Assembly: GCF_036417845.1 (NCBI RefSeq)
Contig: NC_089994.1
Span: forward strand, 14,712,001-14,776,000
Length of the DNA stretch: 64,000 nt
Source: Apteryx mantelli
Lineage: Eukaryota > Chordata > Aves > Apterygiformes > Apterygidae
Direction of reading: 5' to 3'
In this document: piece after piece, positions 38,802 through 50,970 of the stretch
Numbering within the stretch: position 1 is the stretch's first letter
How the letters are laid out: the number at the start of each line of letters is the position of its first letter
Program-made: the position numbers and the translations under genes
Notes under the pieces: generated by a model
What the model was told of the DNA's origin: nothing
Databases searched by the model: none
Seen by the model: only the letters and a program-made list of their open reading frames with translations

Positions 38802-38818
38802 GTTAATGCAGCATTAAC
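38802..38818. promoter_or_regulatory. Near-perfect GTTAAT palindrome (HNF1-like arms)
   Basis: GTTAATGCAGCATTAAC reads the same on both strands except for the centre base. The arms GTTAAT and ATTAAC are those of the HNF1 site, whose usual form is GTTAATNATTAAC, but here the spacer is longer (5 instead of 1). It is preceded by TTATGCAAAG (38791-38800), which resembles an octamer-type site. Function is inference only. Confidence 0.35.
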
Positions 38819-39054
38819 TGAAGAGTCCCAATTAAATAATTATAAATAGTTACAAGTCTAGCCTTTTTATTTCCAGAGCATCATAGTTTAGAAGTTTTAC
38901 GCTTTCCTTATCTCTTTCTCTGAGAATGTCCATGCCAATTAAGGAGGACTGAGACCTCCACAATCTTTGCTCTTTCTTCTTCTATTAGGAAAGAAGAGGT
39001 AAAAATTCAGTGATAAAACTAGCAAGTGTTCTTTTGGAAAAAAATGGTAGATTT

Positions 39055-39461
39055 CACAGAATCACAGAATGGTTGAGGTTGGAAGGGACCTCTGGAGATC
39101 ATCTAGTCCAACCCCCCTGCTCAAGCAGGGTCACCTAAAGCACGTTGCACAGGATCGTGTCCAGGCGTGTTTTGAATATCTCCAGAGAAGGAGACTCCAC
39201 AACCTCTCTGGGAAACCTGTTCCAGTGCTCTGTCACCCCCACAGTGAAAAAGTTTTTCCTCATGTTCAGACGGAACTGTCTGTGTTTCAGTTTGTGCCTG
39301 TTGCCTCGTGTCCTGTCACTGGGCACCACTGAAAAGAGTCTGGTCCCATCCTCTCGACACCCTCCCTTCAGATACTTGTACACATTGATAAGATCCCCTC
39401 TCAGCCTTCTCTTCTCCAGGCTAAACAGACCCAGCTCTCTCAGCCTTTCCTCATAAGAGAG
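39055..39461 (-). mobile_element. CR1 LINE, 5'-truncated, about 407 bp
   Basis: The plus strand begins CACAGAATCACAGAATGG, the reversed CR1 3' octamer repeat. It continues through the 3' UTR into the last ORF2 codons, and stops at TCATAAGAGAG, where the element is truncated at its 5' end. About 95 percent similar by eye to the shared part of 21854-22770, so both belong to the same relatively recent subfamily. Confidence 0.96.
39135..39461 (-). pseudogene. CR1 ORF2 C-terminus, frame intact but truncated
   Basis: About 107 codons of the CR1 ORF2 C-terminus remain open in this copy, from [20 protein letters not shown] at the start to a stop at 39135-39137. The open frame extends upstream into unrelated flanking DNA to an ATG at 39572, but that part is not CR1. 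The reverse transcriptase catalytic motif and the endonuclease are missing, so it cannot be mobile by itself. It keeps CGA where the copy at 21854 has a TGA stop. Confidence 0.9.
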
Positions 39462-42400
39462 AGAAAGCTGATGGTTTAGACTTATCTTTAGTGGTTGAAA
39501 AGATGCATGCTGAAACTGTATGTAAAAAGTCCAAGTACAGTGGAAATCATGTATACTGAACAGCCCATACACATGTATAAAGTCAAGACCAGAGCTCTGC
39601 CTATTCAGTAGCCCAAATAAAACACTCTAAAAAACATGATGTAATCAGAATTTTGAACACTTCCTAAAAACTCTGTGGACTAGTTGGTGTCATGAATGCA
39701 TGCACACATGTATGTATGTAGTGTATGCATTGCAGGATCATTCATAAAGCTGAGAAAAGTTGCATTTTCATGCTCATTTAAACACCTTCCTTAGGAAATA
39801 TTCAGGACATCATAGGAAACAGAACTTTGTTAGGCAGTCTTAGGAATGGGATCTGAGTGGCGACTTTTGAATTTTTTTTCTGTCTTTTCATCTTTGACTT
39901 TCAATGGTCACTTACAACTCTGGCTTTTTCTTTTCACCCTGTTCCTCGCTCCATGCTACACCAATAGAGTATATGTCCCTAGAGTCCAGAACATGTTGTT
40001 TTCTTGTCTTATGTACTGAAAACACATTTCTTGGCTTCTTGGGAGTGATAGTTGTTACAGTTCACTATTAAAATGTGGTTTGGATAGGATTTGTAAGTCA
40101 AGTACTCATGTATGACCCTTTTCCTTCTTGTTTCCTTTTTCAATCCTTGCAGTAAAATAAGAAAAAAAAACAGTGAGATCATTTCATTATTCATTAAAGA
40201 GGTATTGAACTAAGAATCTAATCAGGAAAGGGTATTAAATGTCAGATGCAAGAATTTATGACACTTGTACAGGCTAGAAAACTAGTTCAACTGAACAGAT
40301 CATTTCATTTCTGAACTTGATGCAAACAAAAAGTCCCTCAAATGTCTGTTTTATCTTCCTCTTACTCAGGAGAACTACATTTAAGTAACAGTTTTCTAGA
40401 CAATTACAGTGTGATCATTTAAAAATATTTTTGCCTTTGTTTCCAAAATTAACACTATTAGCATTCATATCAGAATATAAAACTGTTGAAATCATCTTCC
40501 TGTTGTCAGGAGGAGAGATTTGTGATGGTTTTCTTGTAATTCTCCCTGGTGTTTTCCAGCTGTGGTAGCCTTGGTTCTATCAGCCATTCTGATGCCATAA
40601 GAGGAAGCTAAGGGTCAGTAGTCGGATGCCTTCAGAAAGGCACAGTCCCCATGTGATTCCACAGATAGAAATGATACTTCATGTTGATTCCCAGTCCATC
40701 CTGCAGTGGACACATCTACGCTGCCAGGACAGTCTTCCACACAGATACCAGACAAGGCCTAGAGAAGCAGTGATACTTCAGAAACATGTTTGTTACGCTG
40801 CTCCAAACACCAGTCAGCAGAGTGCAACCTGCATGGCATTGCTGCACACTGCGTACACACAGGCGGTCAGTGGCCAACAGGCCATTTTTACAGGCAAGAT
40901 GACTGCTGCCACTGTTGGCAGAGTGAGGGCCCCAGACAGCTATGGACTTCAAGTGCCAGTCACCTCTTGCAATACTCTCCTTTTGCTTTTAGTTCTCCTG
41001 CAAGTCTCTTGATTCACCCATAATGTGAAATAGGAAAAACTATTATATACCTGCTTAATCTGTGGTGGTGTTAGTGAGTCCCAGTAGTATGCTGTCCCTG
41101 CTCAGAAGGGAAAACAATTTCCCATCTAGGCCAGCCAGTTACGTCCTGCATAGATACAATTAATTATTTCACTAATCTCACTAAGGATTGGGTTAACACT
41201 CTCTGCACGAGATCATTTCCCAATTATTTAGCTAGTAACATCAGCAGCAGAACACCAACTTGCCTGGGGAATGGGAGGCAATCAACCATTACATAGCCAT
41301 TTGAGCCTAGATGCCGTGTACACGCTCAGCTCCCTGAAGACAGAAACGCAATGACACAGATTGCTGAAATGACAGCTCTTGCACAAGTAGGCCTTTTATA
41401 TTTTCTGATGGTGGAAGATACTAACTCAGCTGATAAACTTGTTACAACCCATTGCATTCCATCAGAAATTGTAGTCTGCTGTAATACAATGTCTTCTGCA
41501 GAGCCAGGAGAATAAAAAATAAATAGAACAAGATGGGCTGTAATCTGCTCCCTCCCCCCTCTCCCCCCGACATCTAAAGTTTTGCTTGAATAATTTTGTT
41601 GCTGTAGCATGACAAGTTATCTCTGATTCTTACCTTGTCATGAGAGGTAGGATGCTAATTACTTACCTAAGCTGTTCAATGTTTTGTAATAATATACTTA
41701 GCAATTTATTATATTTCATCCTCTCTAAAATACCATCTTCATGAGGCAAGCATTTTAAGCAAAATGTAAAGGTATGGTTAATCATAAGAATGATTATCAC
41801 AAAGCTTAGTATAGCAGAGACAAAAGGGAAGCAATCTGATATCAAAGTGAGGGTGAGACACACTTGAAAATGAAATTTGCACTTAGCTTTAAAAAAAGGG
41901 ATGTAATTCGAGATTGGCTGATCAAAGCATAGGGATAAAGAGCATTTGAACTCTATTAAGGCAATCGTTCAAGCTGCTGAAACATTAGCTTGCTGGTAAG
42001 ACCTGCTTAATGGCTGAGAGGAAAACTGCTTACAAAATGGTCCTACTCCTGGAGGCACAGGTATTGAAGAACAGCTGTTTTGTGTGAGAAAACTTCCCAT
42101 ATTTCTGGTGTTTTATGTAAATTTCACCTCAGAGATCCTGATATATATTTTTGTCAAGGATTTGTCTTCAATAATCTAATCCGAGCACACAAAACGAAGT
42201 TTTAGGACTGAGCTCTTGAGGCTCTTGGTCAGGTAGCACGGTACCTGGGAAGCCAGGATATCAGTGAGGTCTTTTCTGCTCACTCAGCACAGGTGATTGA
42301 TCTTTGAGTGAAGATGGGTAAGTGAGTATGCATCTGGGGCATGTTTCTAAAGGCAGTGAGAATCTACACAGCCATTCCCAGCCAAAAAAAGCTCCACTCA

Positions 42401-43499
42401 TTATTCTGTAAAATAATATGTCAAGCTCCCATCCTTCTATTTTACTTGCTTTTAAATTTTAACTCAAACCAGGAAAGAAAATAGGAAGAAAATCAAATGA
42501 TACTTCTAAACTCATACCAGATGTCTGAATCTGCCACAACTTCTGGCTCTGAAGTTGGTATAAAGGACAATATGCTGAATAATAAGGGAACATCTCACAG
42601 CATAGATATTTTTAAACACGGTGTGAGAGCCTGCTGCATGTCAGAAGAAGGTAGACAAGTGAAATAACTGTGGATACATGATTATGCAAATTGGTTATAG
42701 CAGTAAAATAAGGCCTGAAATACTAGATTAAATAAAGGATCCTGCCTGGGGAGGAAAGAGAGGAAAGCCAGGATTAGTAGTGTTGTGACTTTGAGCTCTA
42801 TGGGTTGTTCTTTGTTCTGTAAAATCGTCTGATTCTTGAAATTTCCTTCAGTGTATTCACTTAGTGACTTACCAGGGATTGCCAAACTGAAACTATTACG
42901 GTAGAACAATGTAGTGCGCCTGTTGCGTTCTCTTTTGTTGCTTCTGGAACAGCTTAGGAAAAAAACCCACTAATTGCTTTTATGGAAAGCTGCAAAGTAT
43001 ATTTTGACTTTCTGCATAAATGCATTTAAAATGGAAAACGGCCTCCCCCCAGTCTTTAGAGGGGGAAAATTGAGTAAACAAAGAAAAAAAGAGGGGACAG
43101 TGAGAGAAAGAAAGAAGGAGACACAAATTTTCAGCTGTTGAGAAGCAATGCTGTATTTGCTAGTGATTGAAAATTTGATTTTAAGTACTGATTTTGTCAG
43201 AATTTTTATTTTTTATTTTTCAAATGGAAAATCCTTATTAGAGCTGCTTCTTAGGAATCTTCTCTCGCTTTTCCAAATCCATATTCCTGAGGGAATTGGT
43301 GACCCTTTTCCCTCCTTCTAAAAATTGGATCTCCAAAGGCAACATATCTCCTCCCTTAACACCTCCCTCCCCTTGACAAGGAGCCGTCATGACAAGATGA
43401 GAAGGCTTAGGCCTGTCACTTGTCCTTTCTGCAAACCAGTATATGCTTGTTAACCAGTTAACCTACAACTGGTATTTATTTTTGCTGACAGCATTATCT
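39462..43499. other. Non-coding DNA, no gene seen
   Basis: The plus frame 40626-41012 (128 codons) is the longest, but overlapping frames are open on plus and minus and no domain is visible. There is a TGTA-rich simple stretch at 39709-39724. No RNA gene or young repeat recognised. Confidence 0.55.
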
Positions 43500-43680
43500 A
43501 AGAGATAAGGCTCTAGTGTGTGACTCAAGAGACCCGGGTTCTATTTCTGACTCCGGTACTAAGCTGCTGTGTGACATGGGCCTTGTCACTTCACTTTTCT
43601 GCCTATTTTGCCTTAACCCTCTTTGCCAATTGAGAAATAAATTGGGCAGGGGTAGCGGGGGGATTAGGATTGTTTAAGAT
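43500..43680 (+). mobile_element. MIR-like CORE-SINE (amniote type)
   Basis: The order of parts matches a MIR-type tRNA-derived SINE: a tRNA-like head (AAGAGATAAGGCTCTAGTGT), a box B region with CCCGGGTTCTATTTCTGA (GGTTCTATTTC at 43537-43547, compare the tRNA consensus GGTTCGANTCC), the CORE segment GCTGCTGTGTGACATGGGCC (43563-43582) with CTTGTCACTTCAC, then a 'cctctttgccaa..gagaaataaattggg' segment. Old and inactive. Such elements predate the split of birds and mammals. Confidence 0.75.
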
Positions 43681-46600
43681 TGTTAGCACTGCTATAACGC
43701 TAACTAATAGTGTGTCAAAATAAAGTGTAGCAGATGGATATATGGGAAAAAAGGATACGCAATGGCCTTCAGAAGGATGGAACAAATGCAATAAAAGACA
43801 CTGCAATGACTGTAGATTTTATCATTAAATTAGCACAGCATTACCTTGCAATTGTATTTTCCACCAGTGAAATTAGTGGTATTTATTTCACTAAAATTTA
43901 GATGCTGCATCATAATCCTCACCACCACCTTGGAGGGACAAGACAAATTTATAATGTGCTTTCTGTAGTAAAATTTTAAGATATAGTAAAAATGTGTTTG
44001 AGGATTGTGAACTGATTGACCTCTATGATACTGTTTCTGGTTGATCTTTTTTTATTAAAAAAGAACAAGAAAAAAACCTCAATTCAGAGAGTTGTGCCTA
44101 AACATCTCAAGTTTAAAGATCAGCATTAGATTGTCATAATCTTTATTTAGTACAGTGTTGTGTTATTTGTTTAAAGCTGACACTTCCTGACATTATTAGG
44201 TTACATCTTAGGGAAATATTGAGAGTTGTGTTTGAAGCTGCATTTTAGATTTACTGCAGCTGCTGTAAATATCAGCTAAGCAACCTTCATAAATTATGCT
44301 AAAGGCATTTCTGAGTTATATAAGAATTATTCCTGTATATAAATGAATTTCTGTCTTTAGGTATTTGTAGACTATTATAAAGCTAATGAATGTATGGAAT
44401 TTAAAATTTTATATTTAAGGTTTGTTCTAGATTACACTATTATGAACACATATATGTTACAGTATGTATAGCATACATGCACATTGACCTTGCCATTAGT
44501 ACAATTATTACAGTTACAGTTTTTCCTATAGCCTGGCACAATTTGCAAATGTGTAAGACAATACAGAAGCATTCAGACACATCTCTCTGCTGACCCAAAG
44601 GTAATGAGGAAGGTTCATAGCTCAGGTATTGGACAGATGAGGAGAGAGGTTACCCAAGTATTCTAACGTACATTATAAAGATGCTTTGCCCCGAGCACTG
44701 TGCACACAGTCCTCACAAAGTAGCAAAAAGCTCAATCTCACAACAAGCAAACATGGATTCTTTTGAACTCAAGAGGACTGCTGTCCTCACTGCTGAAGCC
44801 ATGAGACAGAAACCATCGCTGTACAGAATTTACTCACAACCTCCCCTTTGTTTTTGAGGTAGTCTGCCCTGAGTCAAACAAACAGATCTTACAGGATGAG
44901 ACCCAGTGGAGTTAGGCAACTTATTTAAACAGGAGTTGTTAGCCAAAGACCAGGCTCAAGCCTCAGTCATTTCCCATGGACAATCCTTATATCCATCCTT
45001 AGCTCTGGTGTTTGTGTGAGTGGCTCCATTTGCGTATGCCATCTCTTTAAATTTTGTAGCACTCTGCTGCAGTCATTTACAGCTAGCACATGTACACACA
45101 CACAGACACAGATTCAGACATGTGCACACCCACAAACACTGCGCTCTTCACTGCTCCCTTGCACTGATTTTACTTTTGATCTTTCACTCTCAGTGATTCA
45201 TTTCTGATGAAGGGAAATGACAGGCAAGAAAGAGCCTACAGGCAGCTTTTGTGTCTAAAGACATAACTGATCAACTGGCAATATGAATCTTCACAATAAA
45301 ATCCCATATACTCTACCCCAGAGGAATAAGCCAGTTTTATATAGCTGCCCTAACCCTTGCAGTGGCAGGAGCACTTCTGCACGGGTCTGGGAAAGATTTC
45401 TAGTGGGACAAATCCTCCAGATCTGCATGTCACGTAAGATACAAAGCAAGTGCAGGCACCAAGTAACTGAACTTGAATACATTTTGGGCCAGCTGGGCAT
45501 GTACATAAGGCATTGCATGTGTAGTCTTATGTGATGCAAGGAAACCATTTACAAGGCCAGAGATACCTGGTAGTGGCAGACATTGCACGAGCTCTGTGAT
45601 AGTGTAAGTCTAGGTGTAATGAACCCTGCCTGGCCCTCAATTATTAGAAAGAGCAGAGTGTAAAATGAGTAAGAGATTGGAGCAGTAATAGACTCTCCAG
45701 TGACACAGTAATGATGGCAGCTCAAAGGCAACTGCTGGCTGGACAGCCAGGAAAAGTAAACATACTATAAATCATTTGGCTACAGGAGTTTGGCTCTAAG
45801 CATGCTTCACAGCTTAGGCACCCATATCGCTATTTGCTTTCACTCATAGAAAAGCTGTAGTGGAGCTGGCTGTAGCAAATGTATAGGGAATACATAACCC
45901 TGCTTTTAAAAATTCTTGTGCACCTTTGGGGCATGTCCTATTGTCAGTCTTTGTCCCATTGTTTTCCACTGGCAGTGGTGGGATTTCTGAATATAGGGCA
46001 GTCTCTCCTCTACTGCTTGTCCCTTCATATTGCAGTGTGAAAGAGCAGCATGGTTCTTTGAGTTACCAGCCCTTTGTGCAATAAAACCATATTATTTTAT
46101 TGTAAGTAGATCTCTGTGGAGACTCTGAACTGCCTGTGCCTGGCTCTGCCAAAGCAAATCTTTGCTAAGGGACAGTTGAGATGTATGGATTACATCTGTG
46201 ATGCATTTCATAGCTGCCCTTGCATTGAGGGAGTCCCACTAAACACAACCCAATATAGGATGAGAATTCAGTAATTAACCACAGGGACACAAAATGAAAA
46301 CTTCAGAATCATTCTGAAGAAACTGCCCATTTAGAATCTATTCTACAGTGACATCTAGCTCCTCCAGCCAAGGGTGAACATGTAGTGTGCAGACATGTCT
46401 GATCATATAAGATCTCGCAGCCTAAGAGGTCAAGTGGCATGGAAAAAAGTGGGAGGACAGGAAGGCAGTCAATTATATTTATGAAGGGCCTGATCCCAAG
46501 CCCTTTCTATTAAGGAGATTTCTATTCTTCATTCTTTATCTGTCTTTCTATTAACTTCAACACTGGCTTTGGACTAAGGCCAGGCATATTTGCAGTGACA

Positions 46601-48399
46601 GTGAATCTATTATTTTATCTTTCTGTCTGTGAAAGCAAACTGTAGGAATGGGAGAATTCTTACAGTGCAAAAGGTACTGAGCTATCACCTGCTGTTGCCA
46701 AAAAAACCTGTAATGTAGTTTTCCTATAATAAAAACAATAATAATTCTTCAGTCATAGCTTTATGATTACACAACATCGAGGCAATGCTTGTCTTCTTCT
46801 TGTCTTAATTTCCATAATTCCCAGGCTGCAATGCAGAAAAACCTTTTGAGATATTAACTAGATTATAAAAATGTCATGTCAGATTTGAAAACTGTCACTA
46901 ACATGAGAGTTTTAATTATGAATAAATTAAAAAAAGAGAGAGAAACTGCTTTTCCAGTGGCAATAAGATTTTGCATTATGCACAAACAGTAAAGCCTAGA
47001 AATGTTCAAAGGCTGAAAAGTAGAAGTGAGATAAGAGAATGGATTATTCTGGAAAATAGGGGAAAGTAAAACTGATAAAACATTACTATTCAAATGATAT
47101 CTTTACAGCAGTCATTACAACGGCATTAATGTTGTTGGAACATAGGGAGAAGCAAGGTTATAAACCATTCAAACCAGTACGCCAGAGGTTTATTTCAAGA
47201 AATTACTTCTGCTTGTAGCAACATATTACTAACCAGAGCCCTGATCTAGCCAAAGCTGTGCAGGGATTGCATGGGACTTTACACCATAAAGCACACATGC
47301 AAAACTCGTCACTGCAGAAAAAATTCACATTTGGCAGCAATACATTGCCAGAGTGCTATGCAGGATATGCTGATTTCACTGAGGCTACTTACATACTTCA
47401 GTTCAAACCTAGGTTTAAATGTCTTAGACATTGTGTTCCTGGCTCTGTCAGTGAACGTCTGTCTTCATTTAGGATTAACACATCACTATACCTTCCGACA
47501 TATTTACCTGCCGAATGGGACCATAAGCTGCACCCAGTCTCCTTTCCATCGAGAATGTACCCAAATGCCTGCACAATATGGGCAAGAAAAGCGACATCTA
47601 CCCCTAACTGTTCTGTGGCTTCATTTATCCAAAAGTAAAATGCAGGATAATACTCAACAGCCTTGGTAAGACCTTGCTGAGATACCAGCTATGTATGTCA
47701 GGAAAATTTATTGCATGCTAGGGAGCCCACACACTCAAGCTAGCAGAGGTAACTGCACATCAGCTCAGGTCTGAAAGCAGTTTAGCTCCATTTGCTCTAG
47801 CTTAGCAGCCCAGTGCCAGCACTGCACAACCATGACTACGTGGCTGACAAAACCACAGGTTGTCCTTCACCGTGCTGGCTTGGATCATCACCAGCCTAGA
47901 GAGGACCGCATCATGCCCAGTTGCACAACACAGATATACTGCAAGGGGCACGTACAAGTACTTGCCTGCCAGAAGATACATTTCAGCTGCTTGCCCACAG
48001 TGAAGTTTTTGCTGATGTGTCTTCACTGCCACTGCTTTCTATTGTATGCAAACTAAGTGTCTCCCATGCTGCAGCTACTGGTTTCCTTACTGTGTGGACA
48101 AACCCTTGGTGAACATGCAGGGAGTCTTTGGAAGACTGCTTAACTGCAAGCAATGCCCTGATAACCAGGGTAGAATCTTACTGCATCTAAATTAGAAAAT
48201 AGTCTGTGTTCTTTGTGGATCCATAAAAGATTTGCAATTGTTGCGATATCCAAAAGATGATTAATAATTTAAAGCACCAAAATAAAATCATTATTGCCAT
48301 CTATTCTCCTGACAAAGATTTTTCAGCACAGGAGACTAAAGCATTAGCAACCCCACATTTAGGTAGGAGCTGGAGTAGCTGCTAAAATGGTATTTCATG
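43681..48399. other. Non-coding DNA, no gene seen
   Basis: Overlapping plus frames at 47258-47669 (up to 132 codons) share the same DNA in two phases and have no domain. A CA-rich simple stretch occurs near 45088-45128. Nothing else recognised. Confidence 0.55.
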
Positions 48400-48800
48400 T
48401 TTAAACAGACTTAAATTTACCAGATCTAATGGATAACAATATTTCAAAAAGAGACTTAATCTATTTCATTACATTTTATATTACTTTGTTTAATAAATCA
48501 TCTTCCACTAGAAGCCCACTCTAAGATGAATTTGACAGACTTTATAAATAATGGGTCAATATCAACTTTGTCATAAATTCATTTTTACTTTGGATACAGG
48601 CCCAGTGGGTACTTTTGTATTGCTTTCTTGCAAATGAACAATAATTCATAATTAACTTTGACTTAAAAATGTGACAATGCATTTTCTTTTGTCAAGTGTG
48701 GGATTTTCCCCTTTAATTTTCCAGTGAAGAAAAATTAATTCTCCTTTAATTACAGGTTTAGATAATGCTAATTTTAATTTACTTTTTTGTGTTACACTGG
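48400..48800. other. AT-rich block dense in TAATT words
   Basis: About 400 bp with many TAATT/AATTA cores (for example 48641-48655, 48711-48720, 48734-48740, 48745-48753, 48767-48780). These are homeodomain-type core sequences, but they are also expected by chance in AT-rich DNA. Reported as a candidate conserved regulatory block only. Confidence 0.25.
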
Positions 48801-50094
48801 ATGGTTTGAAATCCGGCTAGCAACAAGAACAGGATTAAAAACACACACTGGCAAAAACAATGCATGGAGGAGTAAGTCTAATGTTTGTCAATAGCTCAGG
48901 TTGCTGCAGGGGGAATTCACGTTCCTTAATTCAGCCAAAAAAATATTTCTTTCAGTTCTCTTATTACTTGTGTATTAGCTCTTGCAGAGATTTACAGCAA
49001 ACTTCAATGTTCCTGTGTTAGCAAGAGGATGAGCTTGAGGCTGGAGGAGGTTTGTTCTACAGATAAGACCACTGAGTGGAAAAATTCCATCCATCTGTGG
49101 GGCCTGAGGGGAGCCCTTTCCAAGAATGCCAAAAAAAATAGAGGGTCCCTGAAAATATTCTGGTACCCTTCTACTGCAAGTTGTGGTCTGTTGGAACAAT
49201 GGAAGGTGCTACTTTACAGGAACTGTAGGTATGACTATGCTAGCTATGGGTGAGGGGTTGTAAAGAAGTTGCCTTGCTTTATGGGAGCTAACACATTCAT
49301 TTTGACCAATACCAAGCCAAAGAAATTTAATGATAATCATGAAATTATGGTGTGAGGGTGGAGAATGTCTCAAGGTTACAACTTGGATGGGAATGATGCA
49401 AACTTGGCTGTAAATTGATGTTCGGTTCAATGTGGAAAGCGTGTCAGCTCAACAAAATGAATAGTCTTCAACTCTGCATTGTACAGGAGTGAGGAATGAG
49501 AGAGAAAAGGAAACAGATGCAGAATGTAAAAGCAACACAAGGGGACCTATTTTGGCCTGAGAAACATGACTTAACATCTGCTGAATTTTGTGTTGCTTTC
49601 ATTTCTGGAGTTAATAATTTACAACATTCAGTCTAGAAGGCAGGACGGTAGATCCTGTTGCTTATGAACAACTCCTTCTGATATGAGTGTCACTAATGGG
49701 AGTTTTACTATTGAATCCAAATCTCACTCAGTCCCATTCTGAAATGCAAAATTGGACTCCTGCCTTCAGTTGAAATTAATTTTTGTTGGTCCATCTGCAG
49801 TTATAAACAAAAAATTAAAAAAACAATGTACAATTTATGTCGTTCTGGCTAGTGCAGAGGATTTTGAAGCAGTTTTTCTCATAAATTCTTTTAATTGTGC
49901 TAGGTGCAAGAGATACAGTCTATAGAAATTTACTACGTCTCTCCACTACCTCAGGAAAGATAAAATGAAGGGAGCAAGCAGCATGTAAAGAAATAATTTG
50001 TCATAGGACAAAGTCTCAAAGACCCACAGAAATCTAAATGTCCACTCCTAGGTTTATCACGCAATTTGAGCAAAATTGTTTTGTAGTCAAGGGC
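48801..50094. other. Non-coding DNA, no gene seen
   Basis: Short overlapping frames on both strands (48975-49253) with no recognisable product. No named repeat. Confidence 0.6.
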
Positions 50095-50310
50095 CTAAGT
50101 CATGGAACTTAGAAGATCTGTATTCTGTTCTTGACTTTGCCCCAAGCCCTGTACGTGGCTATAAGGGAACAAATTATTTAATTTCTGTTGCCTTCTCCTG
50201 TCTTATACCCACTCATTGTCTTGCTTCTTTAGACTGGAAGCTTCTGTTAGCAGAGTCTCTCCTACGATAACTTAGTCTAGTGTGTTGTACAATGAGGTTG
50301 TGACAGGAAC
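50095..50310 (+). mobile_element. MIR-like CORE-SINE with its 3' tail
   Basis: Degraded, but the order is preserved: CTTAGAAGATCTGTATTCTG (tRNA-like head with a mutated box B), CTTGACTTTGCCCC, a CORE-like 'gtggctataagggaacaaattatttaatttctgttgcctt' part, then CTTCTTTAGACTGGAAGCTTC and TGTTGTACAATGAGG. The tail is the same type as at 21360-21487. Ancient. Confidence 0.6.
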
Positions 50311-50915
50311 TGGATGTCTCAGTAGTACTGTAGTATAAGAAATAAATGTGAGAGAATTTCACAGGGAAAGAAGAGATATATTTAGTTCTTTGAAAGAAAT
50401 GTTTGGACCCTCAGGGAGAAAAACAAAAAGCAAGTAACTCACTTGATATTCCACTGCTGACAGTCTGATGACTTTTGCAAGCTCCAAATGTATTCTCCTC
50501 CTTTCTTCTACCCGTATCTTCCTCCTCACCAAATAACTAACTGGACCTATAAACATACATGAATTCACTAAACCAATAGCTTAAATAGTGATAGCCTGTG
50601 TAAAGGGATAGATAGTTGTTCAGCTGTATTTATAACCTATCTCCTACTCACCTTAAGTTTTTCTTGTTTGATTGTACCTCAGCTGGAGTTTGTTCCTTGT
50701 ACAGGTAGGTTTTTATTGTATTCATGGAAGTCTGTTTTTTGTCTTTAGGAGAAAATGAGCGAAATCAGTGACAGGCTGAAATTCTGATGAGCTGTTGTCC
50801 AATATCTGCTCCTTCCTTTGTCCCAAGTGAGTAGCCACAATGTTGGAGCTTTCAGAGCTGTTACCATTAGGATAACAGATGAATTGTTAGATACATACTT
50901 GGTGCAATCTTCTGC
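50311..50915. other. Non-coding DNA, no gene seen
   Basis: Only short frames; nothing recognised. Confidence 0.6.
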
Positions 50916-50970
50916 ACATATGTGTGTGTATATATATTTGTATATATATAAAATGTATATTTGTACACAC
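50916..50970. repeat. TGTA/TATA simple repeat, imperfect palindrome
   Basis: An alternating purine-pyrimidine stretch, CACATATGTGTGTGTATA, then a TATATATA run and GTATATTTGTACACAC. Simple repeat expansion explains it. Confidence 0.85.

Larger units (their letters stand above)
36821..39054. other. Non-coding DNA with small inverted repeats, no gene
   Basis: No gene seen. Contains the TTTAAAGTACTT repeats (37509-37561), a (GGTT)3 patch near 38225 and the GTTAAT palindrome at 38802-38818. The block at about 38460-38870 is AT-rich with many homeobox-like and octamer-like words, so a regulatory element is possible. Confidence 0.5.

Noticed and set aside
39462-39572. Extension of the CR1 open frame upstream to an ATG at 39572
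   Set aside because: The extra 37 or so codons are unrelated flanking DNA; the fusion is a coincidence of an open frame next to a truncated LINE.
40626-41012. 128-codon plus frame with an overlapping minus frame
   Set aside because: No recognisable motif, both strands open, no promoter or splice signals, and no sign of a processed pseudogene such as a poly-A tail.
43500-43570. Possible functional tRNA gene, because of the box B-like sequence
   Set aside because: No cloverleaf can be completed and a CORE segment follows directly, so it is the tRNA-derived head of a SINE.
47258-47669. Two overlapping plus frames of 126 and 132 codons
   Set aside because: They occupy the same DNA in different phases and neither resembles a known protein; at least one must be spurious and probably both are.
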